From positions 1 through 64,000 of the forward strand of contig NZ_JACJSE010000006.1 in assembly GCF_014698045.1 (NCBI RefSeq): a stretch of DNA of 64,000 nt. The letters are read 5' to 3'. The number at the start of each line of letters is the position of its first letter. Positions within the stretch are counted from its first letter, which is position 1. Under the pieces are notes generated by a model. It saw only the letters and a program-made list of their open reading frames with translations, was not told where the DNA came from and did no database searches. This stretch comes from Aulosira sp. FACHB-615 (GTDB lineage: Bacteria; Cyanobacteriota; Cyanobacteriia; Cyanobacteriales; Nostocaceae). This document shows positions 53,734 through 61,894 of this stretch, piece after piece. The translations under genes were made by a program, and so were the position numbers.

Positions 53734-54774
53734 ATGAAATTTCTAAAAACACTCGATGCTAAATTCTTCCATGACACCATCCCTGCTAAACCAATGGGTA
53801 AATACGCTCATTTCATTACGATTCGTGTTACTGAGTCTTATCCTTTGTTTCAGACAGATGGTGAATTAAATAAAGCCAGAGTCCGAGCAGGAATTGAACA
53901 TAAACACAAAGAGCCTATTAGTCGTTTAGCAATGTTCAAACGCAAACAATCAACACCAGAACGGTTAACCGGACGAGAATTGCTACGTAACTACAAAATA
54001 GGAGATGCGGAGAAATGTGATTACAATTTCGATTTTAGTAAAACAACTCCTGATTGTATCCTTTATGGTTTTGCTATTGGAGATTCTGGTTCTGAAAAAT
54101 CTAAAGTAGTTGTAGATACAGCTTACTCAATTACACCATTTGATGATTCTCACCTTAATTTTACGCTTAATGCACCTTTTGAAAATGGCACAATGAGCCG
54201 TCAAGGGGAAGTAACTAGCCGTATTAATAGCCAAGACCATATTTTACCTCAAGTCTTCTTCCCCAGCATTGTTACACTCAAAGATCCAACTGAAGCAGGA
54301 TTTCTCTATGTTTTCAATAACATTTTAAGAACACGCCACTATGGAGCGCAAACTACCCGCACTGGTAGAGTACGTAATCAGTTGATTGGGGTAATTTTTG
54401 CAGATGGTGAAATTGTGAGTAATTTGTTATGGACACAGAAAATATATGACTTGATGAACAATGCAAGTCCTAAACAAATCAATCCTCCAGATCCACTGAA
54501 TGAAGATGAAGTTTTAGAAGCTGCTAGAAATGCAATTACTGAATTAATGGCTGAAGAGTTTATTTCTCACACTGATTTCATTGGTGATTCTTTCCAACCC
54601 GTACTTCAGGAAGTCAAAACTATTACCAGTGACGAAGTGAAGTTACAAGAAATGTTGAGCCAAGCAAATCTTGAATCAACTACTTATGCTCAAACATGGG
54701 TTTTGAAGTCAGGTAAAAAAGAATCCAAAAAAGATAACAAAGGTAATAAAAAAGCTGTTGCAGCAACGGAGTAA
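53734..54774 (+). CDS. csc2: Csc2 (Cas7d) backbone subunit
   Basis: The 346-residue protein matches the type I-D Cas7 family: KFFHDTIPAKPMGKYAHFIT, RLTGRELLRNYKIG, VDTAYSITPFDDSHLNFTLN, LPQVFFPSIVTLKDPT, RTRHYGAQTTRTGRVRNQLI. Multiple copies coat the crRNA in the effector. The C-terminal Lys-rich tail (KKESKKDNKGNKK) is extra. csc1 starts 5 bp after its stop. Confidence 0.97.
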   Translation: MKFLKTLDAKFFHDTIPAKPMGKYAHFITIRVTESYPLFQTDGELNKARVRAGIEHKHKEPISRLAMFKRKQSTPERLTGRELLRNYKIGDAEKCDYNFDFSKTTPDCILYGFAIGDSGSEKSKVVVDTAYSITPFDDSHLNFTLNAPFENGTMSRQGEVTSRINSQDHILPQVFFPSIVTLKDPTEAGFLYVFNNILRTRHYGAQTTRTGRVRNQLIGVIFADGEIVSNLLWTQKIYDLMNNASPKQINPPDPLNEDEVLEAARNAITELMAEEFISHTDFIGDSFQPVLQEVKTITSDEVKLQEMLSQANLESTTYAQTWVLKSGKKESKKDNKGNKKAVAATE

Positions 54775-54779
54775 ATAAT

Positions 54780-55487
54780 ATGGTGTCAATTTACCGTTGT
54801 CAATTAGAACTCCACGACAGCTTATATTATGCCACGCGCGAAATTGGGAGATTATATGAAACAGAGCCAATAATTCACAATTACGCTCTCTGTTATGCGC
54901 TGGGATTAATTGATAGTGAAATCTACTCTACTACCGTGGCTGAAGAACATTCCTATCGCTATTTCTGTCCTGAACAATTACCAAAATATGAGGAGCATTT
55001 AACGCCACTCAATAAACAAGGTATTTACGTTACTCCGGCGCGTGCAATTACTCATACTGCCATTCTCAATACTTGGAAGTATGCAAACAATAACTATCAT
55101 GTAGAGATGGAAAAAACGCAGAAAAATATCCCTAGTTTTGGTAGAGCGAAGGAAATCGCACCAGAAAGTATATTTGAGTTTTTTGTTATCTCCCAAAAAG
55201 AACTCAAGTTACCAAAATGGATTCGTTTGGGTAAATGGATGAGTAAGGCTGAGGTAACAGTTGAAAAATTACCTCAACCTCAAACTACTGAAGGTTTATT
55301 CACTTGCAAATATCCTTTAAATCCTTTGGATGTGATGTTTACTAATCAAGTAATTAGCTACGATGTGGTGAATATGCCTCCTGTGAGTTTAATTCAAAAT
55401 GTGCAGATGCGAGGGCAATATTATCAATTTAAGGAGATGCAAGACATCAAAATTCCGGCGCGGATAGAATATCATTTTCGAGGTTAA
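54780..55487 (+). CDS. csc1: Csc1 (Cas5d) subunit
   Basis: The 235-residue Cas5-like RAMP protein of type I-D shows ELHDSLYYATREIGRLYETE, HNYALCYALGL, YVTPARAITH, PSFGRAKEIAPES and FRG-type C-terminal glycine-rich strand. It binds the 5' handle of the crRNA and contributes to PAM-side recognition. Its stop codon abuts the stop of the next, minus-strand gene. Confidence 0.95.
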   Translation: MVSIYRCQLELHDSLYYATREIGRLYETEPIIHNYALCYALGLIDSEIYSTTVAEEHSYRYFCPEQLPKYEEHLTPLNKQGIYVTPARAITHTAILNTWKYANNNYHVEMEKTQKNIPSFGRAKEIAPESIFEFFVISQKELKLPKWIRLGKWMSKAEVTVEKLPQPQTTEGLFTCKYPLNPLDVMFTNQVISYDVVNMPPVSLIQNVQMRGQYYQFKEMQDIKIPARIEYHFRG

Positions 55488-55901
55488 TTATGTTCCAAAA
55501 CCTTTGCCACCTTTTTTCTTCTTTTTCGTCGGCTCTATTACCATTAACTCGGCTGCAAAACCTGCTTCATTTTGCAACATTAATTTACGAATGCGTTGAC
55601 GTTGATAAGCCTGTACTTCCGCCGCTAAGGGATGATTGGGGTCAATTTTTAGGTGAGTAATAGAAGAAACATATTTTTCTTTACTTTCGGGATTATTAGG
55701 CTCTTTTAGTCCGCACATAATCCCACCTTCATCTCCTGAATAACCCACAAAATCAATTTCAAATTCTCTGTCTGGGTCAGCGTTTTCTGCTTTTTGTTTT
55801 AATGTCTTGAGAAACTCTTTACCAGCTTTTGCTTTAATTGGTAAACTTTGTTTTAATTTTTCAGTTAGTGTTTTTGCTGCTTTGTAATCATCAATTCTCA
55901 C
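55488..55901 (-). CDS. Unknown protein, minus-strand insertion in the cas operon
   Basis: The 137-residue soluble protein shows helical LTEKLKQSLPIKAKAGKEFL, then FEIDFVGYSGDEGGIMCGL and ITHLKIDPNHPLAAEVQAYQ, ending in a basic KKKKKGGKGFG tail. I do not recognise it. It is read against the cas genes, and its stop is directly adjacent to the csc1 stop with no spacer. It is probably a passenger gene acquired at this site. Confidence 0.65.
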   Translation of the reverse strand: MRIDDYKAAKTLTEKLKQSLPIKAKAGKEFLKTLKQKAENADPDREFEIDFVGYSGDEGGIMCGLKEPNNPESKEKYVSSITHLKIDPNHPLAAEVQAYQRQRIRKLMLQNEAGFAAELMVIEPTKKKKKGGKGFGT

Positions 55902-56016
55902 TGGTATTACTCCTTATGCAGTCTTTTTTACTGAGAACAATCCTACTATTACTCCACAGTCGTTAAAATTTTAGATACCAAATTTAGCGATCGCCCCTCC
56001 ATTTTCCCACACACCC

Positions 56017-56628
56017 GTGAAACACTATCAACAACAACCAAACGCCTTCCCCAGCGAATACCTGAATAACTTGTGGGGAGAAATTCACGCTTGTCCTTAC
56101 TTTGCTGTCAACAACCTCAACCGCGATTTTGTCGGTACTAAGGGATTTTCGGTGGTATTCAGGCGATCGCACCTCTCCACAGTAGAGCAAAAATTCCCCT
56201 ACTTCAAGCCATACCTAGATTTGGCTCTCCAACCCAATTGTAATGCTTTTTACCTCAACCCCTTACTCCTCAAAGAAGGTTCTCGCGTTGACCCTCATAT
56301 AGACCGTTCTCTGCGTTCCTACTGCAAAACCGTTGAACCGCCTACCTTTGTCAGCGTTCTCTATGTGCGCGTACCAGAAAATATGGAAGGGGGTGAACTG
56401 GTACTCAAATCGCACAAACGCCAACTGGGACAAATTAAGCCGCAGATGAATACATTACTTTACTTTCAAGGTGATTTGACTCATTCTGTCAATGCTGTGA
56501 AAACTTCTGGAAGTCGCCTCAGTTTAGTTTGCGAACAGTATACTTTAAGCGATGCTGAACTCGTAGACATACCAGAGTTTACAGTAGAGTCTAGAGTTGC
56601 TCAGTCTACAGCAAAAAAACGCAAGTAA
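56017..56628 (+). CDS. 2OG-Fe(II) oxygenase-like protein
   Basis: The 203-residue protein has a GTG start. The double-stranded beta-helix metal motif is visible: HxD in VDPHIDRSL, then EGGELVLKSHKRQ, and distal His in DLTHSVNAV followed by SGSRLSLVCEQY with the 2OG-binding Arg. This order is typical of prolyl-4-hydroxylase-like bacterial enzymes. The substrate cannot be deduced. It lies between csc1 and cas6, 39 bp before cas6, and may be transcribed with it. Confidence 0.75.
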   Translation: MKHYQQQPNAFPSEYLNNLWGEIHACPYFAVNNLNRDFVGTKGFSVVFRRSHLSTVEQKFPYFKPYLDLALQPNCNAFYLNPLLLKEGSRVDPHIDRSLRSYCKTVEPPTFVSVLYVRVPENMEGGELVLKSHKRQLGQIKPQMNTLLYFQGDLTHSVNAVKTSGSRLSLVCEQYTLSDAELVDIPEFTVESRVAQSTAKKRK

Positions 56629-56667
56629 ATTTTTTGACTTTTGCCTTTTGACTTTTAACTTGATTAT

Positions 56668-57495
56668 ATGCCGCACAGCCTAGTTCTTAACCTACTACCT
56701 CAGTCGCCAATTCCTGCACAATATCTCACCGGGAGACATTTACACGCTTTATTTTTAACCCTGGTGAGTTCTGTAGATCGAGAATTAGGCGATCGCTTAC
56801 ATGATTCTACCGCAGACAAAGCCTTCACCCTCTCCCCTCTCCAAGTTAATTCCCCCCTTTTTAAGGGGGGTAAGGGGGGATCTAAACTGCGCTGGGAACA
56901 TCAACAAGCAATCTCCGCCGGAACTCCCTGCTGGTGGCGCGTTTCCTTGTTAGATGACACCCTGTTTAGTCAACTCACGCAACTATGGCTAAATCTTAAT
57001 CCTAGTCATCCTTGGCATCTTGGCCCGGCTGACTTGTATATTACCAGCATTCAAGGCACACCCCAATCAACCCAACCTTGGGCGAATGCTTGCAGCTATA
57101 GTCAATTGTATGAGGAAGCCAGTGAAACTGAACGTTCTCTTAATTTGAGCTTCGCCACACCCACCGCCTTCCGTCAAGGACATTTTGATACTACCCTTCC
57201 TACAAGAGAATGTGTTTTTAATTCCCTACTTGCGCGGTGGAATAAATATAGCGGGATAGAATTACCTGGAATTTCTCTAGAGTCAATATTTCCGTCTTTT
57301 ATTAACATCCACACAGAAATATTAGCCGACTCCCGCAGCAAATTTATTGGCGTTATTGGTGAAATTAATTATCGCATATTAGGCGAAGCTGAACCAATCC
57401 AAATTAAACAACTTAACACCTTAGCTAACTTTGCTTTATATGCAGGTGTGGGACGCAAAACAACAATGGGAATGGGGATGGTAAGAAGGATATGA
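56668..57495 (+). CDS. cas6: Cas6 crRNA endoribonuclease
   Basis: The 275-residue RAMP protein shows the Cas6 opening PIPAQYLTGRHLHALFLTL (candidate catalytic His24/His26), the middle LNLSFATPTAFRQGH and the C-terminal glycine-rich loop GVGRKTTMGMGMVR. It cuts the CRISPR transcript within the repeat at the base of the AATCCC/GGGATT stem. Residues 61-73 (NSPLFKGGKGGSK) are encoded by a dispersed palindromic repeat and look like an insertion that keeps the frame. Confidence 0.93.
   Translation: MPHSLVLNLLPQSPIPAQYLTGRHLHALFLTLVSSVDRELGDRLHDSTADKAFTLSPLQVNSPLFKGGKGGSKLRWEHQQAISAGTPCWWRVSLLDDTLFSQLTQLWLNLNPSHPWHLGPADLYITSIQGTPQSTQPWANACSYSQLYEEASETERSLNLSFATPTAFRQGHFDTTLPTRECVFNSLLARWNKYSGIELPGISLESIFPSFINIHTEILADSRSKFIGVIGEINYRILGEAEPIQIKQLNTLANFALYAGVGRKTTMGMGMVRRI
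56851..56882. repeat. Dispersed palindromic repeat inside cas6
   Basis: TCCCCCCTTTTTAAGGGGGG followed by TAAGGGGGGATC forms a hairpin with 6 G/C pairs. It belongs to the same family as 3121-3190 and 61374-61443. Here it lies in frame in a coding sequence and adds about 12 residues to the protein. Confidence 0.8.
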
Positions 57496-57531
57496 AGTCT
57501 GAAGTCTGAAGTCTGAAGTGGGAAATAAATT

Positions 57532-58125
57532 ATGAATGAGATTGAATATATCCCGATTGCAGCATTAAACCAATATGCTTATTGTTCGCATCGCTGCTGG
57601 CGGATGTTTTGTGCGGGCGAATTTGTTGACAACCAATACACAATTGAGGGTACAACATTACACGATCGCGTCCATACTGTAGGAGAAGGACAACGTGAGG
57701 AAACTTGGCAAATCCGCGCTATTTGGTTGAAATCAGATAAATATAAACTAATTGGCAAAGCTGATTTAATTGAATTAGAAAATGGTGAATGCTACCCCAT
57801 CGAATATAAACGCGGACGCAAAGGTGAATGGGATAACGATGAATTACAAGTTTGCGCTCAAGCCTTATGTTTAGAAGAAATGACAGGCAAATCTATCAAC
57901 ACTGGCTATATTTATTATGCCCATTCCCACCAACGTCAATTAGTCGAGATTTCTGAAGAGTTAAGGCAAAGTGCGATCGCCACAATTGAAGCTGTGCAAA
58001 TGCTATTATTTACAGGCGCAATGCCCAAAGCCATCAAAACAAAACGCTGTGATGGATGTAGCTTATATCCTCAATGCCTACCCCAATCAGCCGATAAAGT
58101 AAAACGATATCAAGAAGCAGCATAA
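57532..58125 (+). CDS. cas4: Cas4 nuclease
   Basis: The 197-residue RecB-like nuclease has an N-terminal Cys (YCSHRCW), ligands LHDRVH and IGKADLIE, the PD-(D/E)xK core YPIEYKRGR, the QVCAQAL motif and the C-terminal CDGCSLYPQC cluster, together holding a 4Fe-4S centre. Cas4 trims prespacers and selects PAM for Cas1-Cas2. It follows cas6 after a 36-bp gap containing a GAAGTCT heptamer tract. Confidence 0.96.
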   Translation: MNEIEYIPIAALNQYAYCSHRCWRMFCAGEFVDNQYTIEGTTLHDRVHTVGEGQREETWQIRAIWLKSDKYKLIGKADLIELENGECYPIEYKRGRKGEWDNDELQVCAQALCLEEMTGKSINTGYIYYAHSHQRQLVEISEELRQSAIATIEAVQMLLFTGAMPKAIKTKRCDGCSLYPQCLPQSADKVKRYQEAA

Positions 58126-58277
58126 ATAATCTGGTATTGCTGACAATATTGCTGAAAAGCTCACGCAAAGACGCAAAGGCGCAAAGAAAAAGAGGTCAAT
58201 ACTCCGCGAAACTCTGCGAGAACTCCGCGCCACTCTGCGTTTAAAAACTCTCTTTTACCTCTCATAAGGAAATAATC

Positions 58278-59282
58278 ATGGGTACAGTTTACATTTCCCA
58301 GGAAGATGCTTTCATTGGCAAAATTGATGAACGTCTTAGTGTTAAATTCGATAAAAAGATAATTTTAGATGTGCCACTCATCAAAATAGAAGGTGTAGTA
58401 GTTTTAGGACGTGCTACTGTTTCCCCCGCCGTTATTTCCGAACTTTTAGAACGTAGTATTCCCCTCACATTCCTGACAGAGAATGGTCGTTATTTAGGAC
58501 GCATAGAACCAGAGGTAACTAAAAATATATTTGTTCGCAAAGCCCAATGGCAAGCCGCCGGAGAATCACCCCAAGCAATTCATGTTGTACAAGGATTTGT
58601 GCGTGGTAAATTGAAAAATTACCGCCAAATTCTCACCCGTCGTCAGCGCGAATCTTCAGATATAGATTTATCTAAAAAGATAACCCAATTGGAACAAGCG
58701 ATCGCACCAATCGACACGACACACAATATCAATTCATTGCGTGGTTTAGAAGGTGCGGGGAGTGCGGCTTATTTTGGTTGTTTTAATCAACTAATTCGCA
58801 ATGCAGAATTTCAATTCTCTCACCGCCTGCGCCGTCCGCCAACAGATCCGGTAAATTCATTACTCAGTTTTGGTTACTCATTATTGCGTCATGATGTGCA
58901 AGGGGCGATTAATATAGTTGGGTTTGATCCATATTTAGGATATCTGCATTGCGATCGCTATGGTAGACCTTCTCTTGCATTAGACTTAATGGAGGAATTT
59001 CGCCCCCTTGTGGTAGACGCGGTTGTGTTATCTACCTTAAACAAGCAACTGCTAACACCCGCAGATTTTATCACCGAACCCTTAAGCGGTGCAGTTTCTC
59101 TCACGCCAGAAGGACGCAAAACATTCTTGCGTTTATACGCACAGAAAAAACAATCGGAATTTAAACATCCCGTCATGGGGCGCAAATGCACTTATCAAGA
59201 AGCCTTTGAACTCCAAGCGCGACTATTGGCGAAATACCTCATGGGTGAAACAGAGAAATATCCACCTTTGGTTTTGAAATAG
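58278..59282 (+). CDS. cas1: Cas1 integrase
   Basis: The 334-residue protein has the N-terminal beta domain (MGTVYISQEDAFIGKID...) and helical catalytic domain with LRGLEGAGSAAYFG (Glu ligand), LLRHDVQGAIN, GFDPYLGYLHCDRYGRPSLA (His) and DLMEEFRPLVVD (Asp/Glu). It integrates new spacers with Cas2. About 150 bp before it contain an ACGCAAAGACGCAAAGGCGC repeat tract, and a clear AAGGAAATAATC ribosome site precedes the ATG. Confidence 0.97.
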   Translation: MGTVYISQEDAFIGKIDERLSVKFDKKIILDVPLIKIEGVVVLGRATVSPAVISELLERSIPLTFLTENGRYLGRIEPEVTKNIFVRKAQWQAAGESPQAIHVVQGFVRGKLKNYRQILTRRQRESSDIDLSKKITQLEQAIAPIDTTHNINSLRGLEGAGSAAYFGCFNQLIRNAEFQFSHRLRRPPTDPVNSLLSFGYSLLRHDVQGAINIVGFDPYLGYLHCDRYGRPSLALDLMEEFRPLVVDAVVLSTLNKQLLTPADFITEPLSGAVSLTPEGRKTFLRLYAQKKQSEFKHPVMGRKCTYQEAFELQARLLAKYLMGETEKYPPLVLK

Positions 59283-59324
59283 GTGAGAGGTTAGAGGTTA
59301 CAGGTGACAGGAGGGAATGTTTGA

Positions 59325-59615
59325 GTGAAAGATGAATTAAAAAAGAAAGTCATTGTATCTTACGATGTCCCAGAAGATAAACGCCGTACCAAAATCCATA
59401 AAATTTTAAAGTCTTATGGACAGTGGGTGCAGTACAGTGTGTTTGAGTGCCAGCTTACCGAGACTCAATATGCCAAATTGCGATCGCGTTTGCACAAACT
59501 CATTAAACCAGATACCGACAGCATCCGCTTTTACTTTCTCTGCGCCTGCTGTTTTGATAAAATCGAACGCATCGGTGGCGAACAACCCCGCGACGAAAGC
59601 ATTTTCTTTGCCTAA
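59325..59615 (+). CDS. cas2: Cas2
   Basis: The 96-residue protein has a GTG start with GGAGGGAATG upstream. It shows the ferredoxin-like fold signature IVSYDVPEDKRRTKIHKIL, QYSVFECQLTETQY, DSIRFYFLC. It is the structural partner of Cas1 in spacer integration and the last gene of the operon. Confidence 0.96.
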   Translation: MKDELKKKVIVSYDVPEDKRRTKIHKILKSYGQWVQYSVFECQLTETQYAKLRSRLHKLIKPDTDSIRFYFLCACCFDKIERIGGEQPRDESIFFA

Positions 59616-59841
59616 TTCGCGGATGGGTAGGTGTAAAAAATTCGCCTTGAGGAAAAATAGCTGTCTCCCTTTCAGCACAAGCTTTTGCCGAAAAAATCAA
59701 TTAAAATCACCCGCGCACTTTGTACAGCAACGGTTTCAGCCATTTTCCTCAAATCAACTGACTTTTGATACTGTTATAATCAACCCATCCGCGAAACTGA
59801 ACCTTGAAAACCAAATAAACACTAGCTTTCCGGCTTCCGCA
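59616..59841 (+). promoter_or_regulatory. CRISPR leader
   Basis: This is a 226-bp stretch between the cas2 stop and the first repeat. It holds a TATAAT -10 box (59775-59780) and a perfect 13-bp inverted repeat: TTCGCGGATGGGT at 59616-59628 and ACCCATCCGCGAA at 59783-59795. Transcription of the array is predicted to start near 59787. Confidence 0.75.
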
Positions 59842-61334
59842 GTTGAAATTTCAATTAATCCCTATTAGGGATTGAAACTTGGCTTGATGATGAAGGAAAT
59901 TTTATTAGTCTGACGTTGAAATTTCAATTAATCCCTATTAGGGATTGAAACACGAGAACCGACAATATTTTAATCCATCCATTTGTCAAGGTTGAAATTT
60001 CAATTAATCCCTATTAGGGATTGAAACTTTGTAGTTTTCACGCAATAACTTTTTGCCGCTTCGTTGAAATTTCAATTAATCCCTATTAGGGATTGAAACA
60101 AAAATTCCCTGATAAACCAATAAACCTTGCTGGTTGAAATTTCAATTAATCCCTATTAGGGATTGAAACGTACTGCTTGGCAAGCTTACGCAACTCTGCC
60201 AAGGTTGAAATTTCAATTAATCCCTATTAGGGATTGAAACAGTTGCCCCATCGCGGAGGCTGAACAGAGCGATGTTGAAATTTCAATTAATCCCTATTAG
60301 GGATTGAAACCCTTTTTAGCTTTTGGCATTTAATTTAGCCATAACGTTGAAATTTCAATTAATCCCTATTAGGGATTGAAACCTTTATGAGCGATCGCGC
60401 ATTGCTGTTTATAGTTGTTGAAATTTCAATTAATCCCTATTAGGGATTGAAACTTGTATAGAACAGCAATAAACCTGAGAAGTCTGGGTTGAAATTTCAA
60501 TTAATCCCTATTAGGGATTGAAACTGGTAATTCTGGAGCTAGAACAACCGGGGCGCATCTTGAGTTGAAATTTCAATTAATCCCTATTAGGGATTGAAAC
60601 TATAAAGCTATTAGAGAGCCATACATCATTATCATGTTGAAATTTCAATTAATCCCTATTAGGGATTGAAACAGTTGCTGCACCACTTATCGGTAAAAAG
60701 TTAGGTGAGTTGAAATTTCAATTAATCCCTATTAGGGATTGAAACTTGATTTTTTCTAGCATAAAAGTTATAATCTAATGTTGAAATTTCAATTAATCCC
60801 TATTAGGGATTGAAACTGCTCCAAAACAATTAAAATGTGAAGATACATTTGGTTGAAATTTCAATTAATCCCTATTAGGGATTGAAACAAAGAGATGACT
60901 AGTGCAGAGCATCTCTGGAAATGTTGAAATTTCAATTAATCCCTATTAGGGATTGAAACAGAATCGCAACCACCAATCACGGGAACACTAGGAAAAAGTT
61001 GAAATTTCAATTAATCCCTATTAGGGATTGAAACAAACACCACTGAGGCTAGACAAAGAAGCTGCACTTGTTGAAATTTCAATTAATCCCTATTAGGGAT
61101 TGAAACATCGCCACCTTGGGCGATCGCTCCTACCATACGCGCCTACGTTGAAATTTCAATTAATCCCTATTAGGGATTGAAACGAAGTGGAGTGCTTTGG
61201 AGGCGGCGGCGCTGGGCGTGGTGCAGTTGAAATTTCAATTAATCCCTATTAGGGATTGAAACACTACAAGCACCTGATCTATAAAAACTGCATTGATGTT
61301 GAAATTTCAATTAATCCCTATTAGGGATTGAAAC
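59842..61334 (+). CRISPR. CRISPR array, 21 repeats and 20 spacers (type I-D)
   Basis: The 37-bp repeats begin GTTGAAATTTC and end ATTGAAAC. All appear identical, including the last. An internal inverted repeat AATCCC-TATTA-GGGATT gives a hairpin for Cas6. Repeat starts are 59842, 59915, 59991, 60063, 60133, 60204, 60274, 60346, 60417, 60488, 60564, 60636, 60709, 60780, 60852, 60923, 60998, 61070, 61147, 61226 and 61298. Spacers are 33-42 bp. The leader is on the cas2 side, so the newest spacers are at the left. Two spacers (60383-60416 and 61107-61146) contain a HIP1 octamer. Confidence 0.99.
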
Positions 61335-61373
61335 GAGTTTAGAGTTGGACTTACATTTACAAGGGAAAATGCT

Positions 61374-61443
61374 TCAAAGTCCCCCTTAGAAAGGGGGACT
61401 TAGGGGGATCAATATACGTGAAACTTTACATTAAATGAAGTAT
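61374..61443. repeat. Dispersed palindromic repeat, copy 3
   Basis: AGTCCCCCTT (61378-61387) pairs with AAGGGGGACT (61391-61400), followed by TAGGGGGATC and an AT-rich flank. It is the inverted counterpart of 3121-3190, including the flank. It lies directly after the CRISPR array and before the stop of the next gene. Confidence 0.75.
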
Positions 61444-61447
61444 AACT

Positions 61448-61864
61448 CTAAAAATTTGCATTCCTAATTATTTTCTTCCCAATAATTGATTCCTTTTCAT
61501 CTTTCATAATCAATTCAGTCTGATTAATTTTAACTATTTCATACTTTTCTGCCGTAAACAAAGAGATGAAAGTGATTAATATATCTGCCAAATTAATTTT
61601 ATGTAATATTGGTAAACTGAAGTTAAACATAGATTGGGGCGCAGCTTTAACAATTAAAAATAATCTGCCATAATTGACATACCATACACCAGTAAATTTA
61701 TCACCAGTGAATAATTCTTTAGGTTTAGCTAAAATATATGTCTGTGTTTTGGTTTGGGTATAAGTCATATCATCTTTAAACTCAATCGAAATTTTTTCCC
61801 ACTCGCTGTTAATACGCCATTTACCAAAAAGTAAAAGTTCTATATCAATATCCGAAAGATTCAT
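61448..61864 (-). CDS. Unknown small beta-rich protein
   Basis: The 138-residue protein has the pattern LLFGKWRINSEWEKISIEFKDD, then TGVWYVNYGRLFLIVKA and KYEIVKINQTELIMKDE. This resembles small lipocalin-like beta barrels that begin with a GxW motif, but the assignment is uncertain. It has no signal peptide. It starts 30 bp after the GUN4-domain gene on the same strand and is probably co-transcribed with it. Confidence 0.6.
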   Translation of the reverse strand: MNLSDIDIELLLFGKWRINSEWEKISIEFKDDMTYTQTKTQTYILAKPKELFTGDKFTGVWYVNYGRLFLIVKAAPQSMFNFSLPILHKINLADILITFISLFTAEKYEIVKINQTELIMKDEKESIIGKKIIRNANF

Positions 61865-61894
61865 ATTAATACCTTAATTCAATAATTTCTGACT

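Noticed and set aside
59406..59868. ORFs overlapping cas2 and the leader on both strands
   Set aside because: They are shadows; the cas2 frame has a full family match.
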